A DNA stretch of 49,526 bases, from positions 1 through 49,526 of the forward strand of contig JAGHJD010000045.1 in assembly GCA_017886895.1 (NCBI GenBank), in the 5' to 3' direction. Below, one piece after another: positions 35,571 through 44,160 of this stretch; positions within the stretch are counted from its first letter, which is position 1, and every line of letters begins with the position of its first letter. The position numbers and the translations under genes are program-made. Below the pieces are notes generated by a model, which was given only the letters and a program-made list of their open reading frames with translations, ran no database searches and was not told the DNA's origin. The stretch is from Clostridia bacterium (GTDB lineage Bacteria; Bacillota; Clostridia; Christensenellales; Borkfalkiaceae).

Positions 35571-37171
35571 ATGAAAAAATTTGCGGTCGCAGTGCTTGCG
35601 GCACTGCTGACGGTCTCCTGCATCGCGGCGGTCCCCGCAGCGGCGGCAGACGGACAGACGTACACCCTGCGCGACGAATTCGGCGCGGCGCCGCTTGCGC
35701 GGACGCTCTCCGAAAACATGGAGCGCACGGAGCTGAACAACGAGCTTTCGGGCTATTCGCGCTACGGGTTCGCCGCGCGCCTCAAGGCGGCGGGCGAGGA
35801 CGGCGCGGACGAGAACAGGGGCTATATCACCTATGACGTGGACGGCGTCACGGAGGCGGAGGTCAGCGCGCTCGTCGCGGAGTCCAACTTCGGCTCCTAT
35901 CACGGCTGGGGCGTTTCGCTCGGCGTGACAGAGGATGCCGCGGGCGTTCCGCTGAACAATATCAACAACATCAACCTCGATCTGATCTATCCCATGTATC
36001 TGAGCGAGGAGGGGCGGCCGTTCATCCATTACAATGACGGCAAGTGGTACGGCTATATCGCCGACCCGAAGTTCAGCTTCATTCCGCAGGATGCGGTCTC
36101 CGATGCGGGCACGAATCTGCGCGCGTTCACCGTTCCCGACGAGGTGCAGGGCGTCTATGACGAAGACGGCATGACGCTCCTGCAGAACGGGTATCTCTAC
36201 CCGATGATCAACCTCGAGTATGCGACGGCGGAGGCGCCCGATACATGGATCCCCATGAGCCTCGATACGGAATCCGGAAACTATGACATCACCTCCGCGG
36301 AGTACGTCGGCGCGGACAAAATGTACGACGTGACGGTCAAGATCTCCAATATCCCCGCCGAGGCGGCGAAGATCCGTATCGGCGCGAACTATATCCGCGA
36401 GACGATCAAGCCCTCTGCGACGGGCGATCTCGAGGCGGACGTGTATCAGGATTTCCCCCGCGCCGCGTCCGATTCGCTGTTCGTCACGGGCGTCCACCTG
36501 ACTCTCGATACCGAGTATACGGGCGGGTTTGAAGAGCTGCAGCAGACGGGCATCGACGCGGATCCCGCGAACATGAAGCGCTACTACGCGTACGGCGAGG
36601 CGTTCAGCGCGGAAGGCCTTGTGCTCTACGACGTGTATAACGGCGGCATCCGCGAGGAGAATGCGGATACCTCCTCCTTCACGGTGGACAGCAGCGCCTT
36701 ATCCCGTATGACCCGGGCATCTACGCGATCAATGTCACGAAGGGTGATTACAGCGACTCGTTCAATGTGCAGGTCTCCGAACCGGATGCGCTCTCGCTGG
36801 ATACCTCCGCGCTCGACCTCGAGATCGCGGCGGGCGAAACGTTCTCCGCCGAAGGGCTGGAGGTCAGCATCGTCTCATCCGTCAGCGGACGCGGCGAGGT
36901 CGCGGTGCCCCTCACGGCGGAACAGTACACCGTCGACGCAAGCGCCGTCAATGTGAAAAAGGACGGCACCTATACCGTCAGCGTCACATTCAATGAAGGC
37001 GAAGTTTCGCTCAGCGCGTCCTTCGACGTCACCGTATCGGGCAACGGCGCGGGCAGTGCGGCAGGCGGCGGCGACAATACTGTCTACATCGTCTGCGGCG
37101 TGGTCGGCGGCGTCATCGTCATAGGCGCGGCGGCGGCAGTCATCATCATTCTGCGGCGGAAACATTCATGA
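35571..37171 (+). pseudogene. Secreted Ig-like domain protein with C-terminal TM anchor, interrupted by a frameshift near 36698
   Basis: Signal peptide at the N-terminus. The frame from 35571 loses coherence after FTVDSSA, and the -1 frame continues IPYDPGIYAINVTKGDYSDSFNVQVSEPD... to a C-terminal TM and RRKHS at 37171. Confidence 0.75.
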
Positions 37172-38502
37172 GGAAATTGATCTGTATTTTGCTTGCCTCG
37201 CTGCTTGCCCTGCTTGCAGGGTTTGCACTGGTCGGCTGCGCCGATGACGGCGCAGCCGATACGGGCGGCGGGAACGGAACGGAGCAGGACGATACGCCCG
37301 GCGGAGGGGAGGAGACCGGCATCACCGTGTTTGACAATTCGCAAAACCCGATCGCCGAGCGGCTGGGCATCACCTGCTGGGGGTGCCGCTACATGCCCGA
37401 CCTCGGCGCGGAGGAAAACAGCCTGCTGCGCGGCGCGGAGTATATCCTCGAGGCGGGCGGCAAGGTCATCAAGCTCGCCTGCGGCGACCTCTCCGCGCAG
37501 TACCCGCTGGACGACTGGTCGGGCGTGACCTTCGAGCGCAGCGTCGACGTGTTCCGCCACGACGTGTTCCGCAAGCTCTTTGAAATGGACTTCAAGACCT
37601 TTTTCATCAGCGTTCCCGAGCGCAAAGCCATCAACTTCCGCGACGGCGTGAGCAAAGAGGAGGAGGCGTACGTCGAAGAGGAGTTCTATCGGATGACCAA
37701 GTACCTCCTCGAAACGTATAAGGGCAGCGGCAAGACCTTCATTTTGCAGAATTGGGAGACGGACAACGCGCTCTCCTATTCGATGAACGGCTCGGAGGAC
37801 GACTACCTGCTGCTGTACAGCTATGCGGACTACTTCAACGCGCGGCAGGACGGCATCAACCGCGCGCGCGACGAGTTCGTCATGAGCAAGGAAAAGAACG
37901 TGTACGTGTTCGGCGCGATCGAGGTCAACAAGCTGAGCGATTCGTACACCCGCCCGAAGGCGGTCGATTACGTCGTGCCGAATACCTACTGCGACCTCTA
38001 TACCTATTCGAGCTACGAATATAAGGACAGGGGCGTCGTGAGTTCCGCGCAGGACGTGTGCGATCAGCTCTCGGAGGCGCTCAGGTACTACGCGTCGCAG
38101 CTCCCCGCGGAGGAGAATTATCCGCAGCCCGTGTATTTCGGCGACAGGCGGCTCGCCGTCACCGAGTTCGGCTATCCCGACTACGCGGACGGCTATAAGG
38201 GAGAATGGCAGAAGATGGTCGCCGAAGGACACCTGCTCGCGGCAGAGGAGCTGGGGCTGCAGTACCTCGTGTACTGGCAGCTCTGCGACAACGAGGTCAT
38301 CGGCGACAACGCATCCGCGATCAACCGCCTTTCCCCCGCCGAACTGCGCGGATATACCTTTGCGCCCGGCGATCTGAACGGGTTCTGGCTGCTCCGTCCC
38401 GACGGCGTAAAGACGTACACCTATAACTATTTCAGGCAGGCGATGCTGCAGGATTCGGCGTCGGCAGAGGCGGAAAAGCCGTCCGCGTGGACGGCGTCGT
38501 AA
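37168..38502 (+). CDS. Lipoprotein with TIM-barrel glycosidase-like region (444 aa), paralogue of the 33524 ORF
   Basis: Lipobox FALVGCA. FILQNWETDN, VFGAIEVNKLSD, LAVTEFGYPD and LQYLVYWQLCDNE shared with the 33524 ORF. Confidence 0.7.
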   Translation: MRKLICILLASLLALLAGFALVGCADDGAADTGGGNGTEQDDTPGGGEETGITVFDNSQNPIAERLGITCWGCRYMPDLGAEENSLLRGAEYILEAGGKVIKLACGDLSAQYPLDDWSGVTFERSVDVFRHDVFRKLFEMDFKTFFISVPERKAINFRDGVSKEEEAYVEEEFYRMTKYLLETYKGSGKTFILQNWETDNALSYSMNGSEDDYLLLYSYADYFNARQDGINRARDEFVMSKEKNVYVFGAIEVNKLSDSYTRPKAVDYVVPNTYCDLYTYSSYEYKDRGVVSSAQDVCDQLSEALRYYASQLPAEENYPQPVYFGDRRLAVTEFGYPDYADGYKGEWQKMVAEGHLLAAEELGLQYLVYWQLCDNEVIGDNASAINRLSPAELRGYTFAPGDLNGFWLLRPDGVKTYTYNYFRQAMLQDSASAEAEKPSAWTAS

Positions 38503-38534
38503 AAAATCGGCGGCAAACAAACGGCGGCGCGCCG

Positions 38535-38562
38535 CCGCGCGGCGGAACTTTCCGCCGCGCGG
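38535..38562. repeat. GC-rich inverted repeat
   Basis: CCGCGCGGCGGAA-CT-TTCCGCCGCGCGG, 13-bp arms. Confidence 0.8.
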
Positions 38563-38615
38563 AGCGGCGCAATAAAAAACGGAGAAACCGTTGCAGGGCC
38601 ATAAAAATCGTTTCG

Positions 38616-38657
38616 CAAAGCGGTACCGCTTTGTTGCGTATGGAATACGCAACAAAG
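38616..38657 (+). promoter_or_regulatory. Two overlapping palindromes upstream of the FAD oxidoreductase gene
   Basis: CAAAGCGGTACCGCTTTG (38616-38633) shares CTTTG with CTTTGTTGCGTAT-GGA-ATACGCAACAAAG (38629-38657). Confidence 0.65.
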
Positions 38658-38740
38658 TTCTTTGGCGGAGAAAAGTGCCGCAGGCGTGCGGTCGGCATGG
38701 TCGAAAGCACGGAACAATGTAAATTTATAAGGAGGAACAG

Positions 38741-41700
38741 ATGAAGAAGATCATAGCGATTTTGCTGTCGCTGTGTCTGGCGGTCCCCGTCGTGTTCGCG
38801 GCATGCGGCATGTGGTCGGAACAGGCAGACGCGGCAGAGCTGACCGTCGTGACGGAGGGGGGTGACTACGACGTCGTCGTCTACGGTGCGACGAGCGCGG
38901 GCGTCACCGCCGCCATCGCGGCAAAGAAGGAGGGCGTGAGCGTGCTGCTCATCGCCCAGACCGACCTCATCGGCGGGCTTACGAGCTCCGGGCTCGGCGC
39001 GACCGATATGGCGAACGAGAAGGTCGTCGGCGGGCTTTCGTACGAGTTCTACAACCGCATGTACGAGTACTATCTCGACGATGCGGCGTGGACTTCGCAG
39101 ACGCGCGAAGAGTACTTTGAGGCGCTCGGCGTGAATATTTACAGCGGCAAGGACGACGGGCTGCGCATGCAGTGGGTGTTCGAGCCGCACGTGGCGGAAC
39201 AGATCTTCCGCGAGATGCTCGCAGACTACGGCGTGCCCGTCATCTTCAACGAGAGGATCGACCTCGATACGGGCGTCGTCATGGACGGCACGCGCATTCA
39301 GAAGATCGTCACCGAGAGCGGCAAAGAGTTCGGCGCGAAGGTGTTCATCGACTGCTCCTATGAGGGCGACCTCATGGCGGAGGCGGGCGTGACGTACGTC
39401 GTCGGGCGCGAGGCGAACAGCGAGTACGGCGAGACGATGAACGGCATCCTGCCCAACAACGGCGAAGTGGAGACGGCAAGCCCCTTCATCGTCGAGGGCG
39501 ACCCGAACAGCGGGCTGCTGCCCTTCATCGAGGACGGCTCGCTCGGCGCGACGGGCTCTGCGGACAGCCGCGTGCAGGCGTACTGCTTCCGCTTTACGCT
39601 CAGCACCGACCCCGACAACATGGTGCCCATCACCAAGCCCGAAAACTACCACCCCGAGTGGTACGAGACGCGCGCCCGCATTCTGCAGGCGAACCCCGAT
39701 GCGGGAAACGAGCTGACGCTGAGCAAGATGCCCAACAACAAGACGGATACCAACCATGCGGACTTCGTCGGCATGAGCTACGAGTATGCGGACGGCGACT
39801 ACCTCAGCCGCAAGAACATAGAGGACGACCACAGGGACTACGTGCTCGGGCTGCTGTACTTCTATGCCTATGACGAGCGCGTGCCGCTTTCCATCCGCGA
39901 GGAGATGCGCACCTACGGGCTTGCCAAGGACGAATTTACCGAGAACGGCAACTTCCCCGTGCAGATCTACCTGCGCGAGGGCAGGCGCATGGTCAGCAAC
40001 TATGTGATGAGCCAGAGCGACGTCATTTCGGCGTCTATCCCCGGCTCCATTCAGAAGACGACCGCGCCGCATTCGGTCGGGCAGGGGTTCTATTGGTTCG
40101 ATTCGCACCGCGTCTCCTACTTCCTGATCGAGTACAATTCGGGCAGCGGCGTCTCCTACGGGTATCAGACGGACGGCAACTTCTGGCAGTCCCGCAGGGA
40201 TTATCCCATCTCGTATGAGTCCATCCGCCCGAAGAAAGAGGAGTGCGTCAACCTGTACGTGCCCGTCTGCCTCTCCGCTACGCATGCGGCGTACGGCTCC
40301 ATCCGCATGGAGACGACGTACATGATCGTGGCAGAGTCCGCAGGCACCGCCGCGGCGATGAGCGTGCAGGAGATGGAGAGCAACGCCGATTTCTGCGTGC
40401 AGGATCTCAGCTATGCCGATCTTGCGGCGAAACTTGCGATGAACGGGCAGCTCCTCGGCGACATCGTGGTCGACGAAGGCGAACTGACCGACAGCGAGCT
40501 CGCCGTGCTCAAACTCAGCATGTACGACCTGCTCGACGGCGTGAATGCAGACGTGCTGTACACGGCGGTTTCGGAAGAGGGCGCGTTCAATACGCCCGAG
40601 AGCGTGGGGGCGGTGCAGACCGTGCTGTACAACGCGGCGAAGAAGATCGACCCCGAGGCGCAGCTTGCGGACACGCTGGAAGTGCTCACCAAGGGCGGGC
40701 TCTCCTTCAACACTTCGAATTGGGAGGCGCTGTTCTCGGGCGAACTGCCCGCGTCCCTCGCCAAATCGGACGTCATCTCCATTTTCAACCTTGTCACGAA
40801 CCTGTTCGCGCAGGGCATCCCCACCAGCTATATCACGCAGTGGGTGAACTACTTCCATGACAACGGCATCATCGACGCCGAGATGCGCGACTACTTCGAC
40901 GACCACGCCATCAAGGGCGGGACCTGCGATACGCAGGAGACGCGCGCGCTGCTCATCGCAATCGCGCGCACCATCGAGCCGAGCGTCAGCGATGGCGACA
41001 GCGCCCTGCAAATTTATGTGAGCACGGGCATGATCGGAAACACCGCGCAGTGGACGGGCATCTTCGACGGCACGGCTGCACAGGCGAGCGGCTCGAACCT
41101 GAATACGCTGCTCAGCCGCGCGTACAATTACCTTTCCTCCAACGAGAGCAGGTGGCAGGGCAGGATCGGCACCGCCGTCCTCGACTATCTCGTTGAAAAG
41201 GGCGTGCTCGACGAAGCGGACACCGATGCGTACAGCGCGCTGCTTTCGGGCACGCGCGACGGCTCGACCGTTGCGGCGGACACGGCGAAAGCGGTCATCG
41301 TGAACGGCGCGAAATATTTCGATCCCGCGGCGACGGAGACGGACGCGCTCGAAGTGCTTGCGGGCGTCGATGTCGACACAGCGGGTGTTGCGGGCGTCAT
41401 GAGCGGCACGGCGGCGTAAGGCGCGGCGATGCGCAGCTTTTTGGCGGCGCTCGCGGACGCGATCGAAACGACGCCCGTCACGCGGCCTCTCACCGAGAGC
41501 GACATGCAGGTGTTCGAGACGCTCGGCATTCTCACGACCACCGAGACAGAGGGCTATATTGCGGATGCCGTGACGGGTTCCGCTGTCGACGCGACGGCGT
41601 TCGGCGACTTCCTCAGCAAGATCTCCAGCCGTCTGACCGTCTCCGGTTCGACGTATGCGGAGAAGCTGTTCACGGCGGGCGCCATTTCCGAAGTGCAGCG

Positions 41701-42853
41701 CGACGCGCTTGCCGCAATGTCCGGCACGCTCGACGGCGCCATGGCGAATTCCATCATCCGCTCGGTCGCGGAGTATGTGGAGGAGAACAACGCGGGGCTG
41801 TCTTCGGAGAACGTGACGTTCCTCACGCAGAACAACATTGCCTCGGCGGATGACGCGCTCGGCTTGGTCTCTACCTTCGGGTTCGTGCCCAAAGAACTTG
41901 CGCAGAAACTCTTTATCGGGCTGGCGCAGTACATCGACGACGCCGACCCCGAAACGGTGACGGATATAAACACGGCGATCGACCTGCTCGCGGACATCAA
42001 CGCGATCAGCAATGCGCAGAGCTGGAAGGACAGCTTTGCGGGCGAGGGTACTGCCGTGTTCGGCAGCGACTGCCTGACGATCGTGAACATCGCCTGCACC
42101 TTTGCGTCGGGCACGCTCGAGGACTACCGCTACCTTGCGGAGAACGGGCATATCACGGCGGAAGAGGCTGTGTACTTTGTGCGCAGCGGCAACACGGGCA
42201 GGACGGCAAATCTGGCGCAGGTCAAGACGCTGCTCTACAAACTCGCCGCGGCGATGGATACGGACGGCAGCGTCTCGCAGGAGAATGCGCAGAGCATTGC
42301 AGACGAATTTGTTTCGTCGGGCGTGACAAGCGGCGCAGACTTCTGGCTCACCGTACTCAACACCTCCGGGGAGACGTGGCAGGTCGAAAACCTGCCGACG
42401 CTGGTCCGCAACGCAACCGTGCGCATCAAAGCGGTGGACGAGAGCGGCGGCGAGATCTCCGTGCTCCCCGACGAAGTGCTCGATTACTTCGTGGAGCAGG
42501 GAATCATCACTGATGACTATAACAGAGATACAGTGAAAGCTGAAGCGCAGGCAGGGAAGACACCATCGAGCAAGAGTGAAGTCAAAAACATGCTCGTCCG
42601 CGCATTCCGCAAGGTTACTGGTTCAGCCGGATTGACGGCGGGGACTATAGAAACGGGTCTTAGCAAATATGCTCGCGATTTCACGTTCAGTGACGATGAC
42701 AGTTTTGAGAACCCTTCCGAGACGCGCACATACTGGTACAGTTTCTTTGCGACTTCGACGGCGGATCTTGCAAGTTTCCCGCTGGACGGCGGCGACTTGC
42801 AGGAGCTGATGATCCGCATCTATGACTATCTGACGGGAGGTGCACAGGCATGA
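38741..42853 (+). CDS. Exported FAD-dependent oxidoreductase with C-terminal helical repeats, split by an in-frame TAA at 41417-41419
   Basis: Signal/lipobox VVFAACG. YDVVVYGATSAGVTAAIAAKKEGVSVLLIAQTDLIGGLTSSGLGATD (Rossmann/FAD). ORFs 38741-41419 and 41429-42853 are in the same frame with 9 nt between them, and the repeat region continues across the stop. Confidence 0.78.
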
Positions 42854-44160
42854 AACTGAAGAGAAAGATTTTGGCGGTATTCCTCGCCGTCTGCCTGTTG
42901 GGGACGGTCTCCGCGCTCGGCGTGACGGCGCTCGCCGCCGACGCCGACGAGGTGGTCATCCCCGACGCGACGCTGAAGGCGCAGATCATCGACACGCTTG
43001 AGCTGTCTTCGAGCACGGTCACGGAGGCGGACATGCGCCAGCTCACCGTGCTCGAGACGCCGAACAACGACCCCGCGAGCATGATCACCGACCTTACGGG
43101 GCTGGAGTACGCGACAAACCTGCGCGAACTCAACCTCGACTACAACAAGATCACCGACTTAACGCCGCTGCAAGGACTTACGAGCCTCGAATCGCTGAAT
43201 ATCTCCTACAACAACGGCGCGACGACGGGCACGAGCGGCATCACGGACATCTCCTGCCTTTCGGGGCTGACAAACCTCAAAAGTTTTTCCTCGATCGGCA
43301 ATGAAAACGTGACCGATTACAGCGTCGTGAGCAACTTCAAAAAACTCACCTATCTGAACCTGAGCATCTGCAAGCTGGACGACGTCTCTTTCCTGTCGGG
43401 GCTGACCTCGCTGGAGAGCCTGTACCTGCCTTTCAACGCGGTCTATGACGTGACGCCGCTCGCGGGGCTGACCTCGCTCAAGGTGCTCGCGCTCGGCAAC
43501 AACCTGTTGCAGGACATCTCCGTCGTGCGGAACATGACGGCGCTGACGCAGCTCACGGTCGAGAACAACTACATCGAGGACTTTTCGCCCGTTTTGTCGC
43601 TCTCCGCGATCGAGCGGATGGACCTCTCGCGCAACTTCCTCTCCGACGAGCAGATGGCGAGTATCATGGAGGCGTTCCCCGAGGCGACGATCTACGTTTC
43701 GCCCGTGCTGGACGACGACAAGAAGTCCGAGCTCATCTGCCTCAACGCCTACGAACAGACGCTGAACCCCGGCGGCACCTTCTCGCTCGCGGCGACCGAT
43801 TTTGCGGGCACCGCGCTCGAGGGCGTCACCTGGTCGACCTCCAACGCGGACGTCGCCACGGTGGACGAAAACGGCAGCGTCACGGCGGTCGGGACGGGGT
43901 TCTGTTACATCGGCGCGACCTATAACGGCTACACGCGCAACTGCTCCGTCACCGTCACGACGCCCGAAACCCCGGGCGGAAACACCGATACGCCCGCAGA
44001 GGGCGGCGGGCTGACGGGCGGCGAGATCGGCGCGATCGTTGCGGTCTGCGTCGTCGCGGTCGCGGCGGCAGTGCTCATTGCCGTGCTTCTGAAGAAAAAC
44101 AAAAAGGGCGGCAAGGGCAAAGACGAAACGTCCGAAAAGCACGGGGACGATAAAAACTGA
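42850..44160 (+). CDS. Leucine-rich repeat plus Big2-like Ig-domain surface protein with C-terminal TM anchor
   Basis: Signal peptide. Repeats such as TNLRELNLDYNKITDLTPLQGLTSLESLNISYN; VTWSTSNADVATVDENGSVTAVGTG (Big2); GGGLTGGEIGAIV-TM-KKNKK. Confidence 0.9.
   Translation: MKLKRKILAVFLAVCLLGTVSALGVTALAADADEVVIPDATLKAQIIDTLELSSSTVTEADMRQLTVLETPNNDPASMITDLTGLEYATNLRELNLDYNKITDLTPLQGLTSLESLNISYNNGATTGTSGITDISCLSGLTNLKSFSSIGNENVTDYSVVSNFKKLTYLNLSICKLDDVSFLSGLTSLESLYLPFNAVYDVTPLAGLTSLKVLALGNNLLQDISVVRNMTALTQLTVENNYIEDFSPVLSLSAIERMDLSRNFLSDEQMASIMEAFPEATIYVSPVLDDDKKSELICLNAYEQTLNPGGTFSLAATDFAGTALEGVTWSTSNADVATVDENGSVTAVGTGFCYIGATYNGYTRNCSVTVTTPETPGGNTDTPAEGGGLTGGEIGAIVAVCVVAVAAAVLIAVLLKKNKKGGKGKDETSEKHGDDKN

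Noticed and set aside
36690-36710. Programmed -1 ribosomal frameshift
   Set aside because: No slippery heptamer at the transition and no obvious downstream pseudoknot. Mutation or assembly error is simpler.
41417-41419. Stop-codon reassignment (alternative genetic code)
   Set aside because: Other genes in the window terminate normally at TAA, TAG and TGA, so a global code change is not supported.
38432-42151. 1239-aa minus-strand ORF
   Set aside because: Antisense to the FAD/helical-repeat gene. Arg/His/Val/Leu-rich low-information sequence, a GC-rich codon artefact. The plus-strand frame has recognisable domains.
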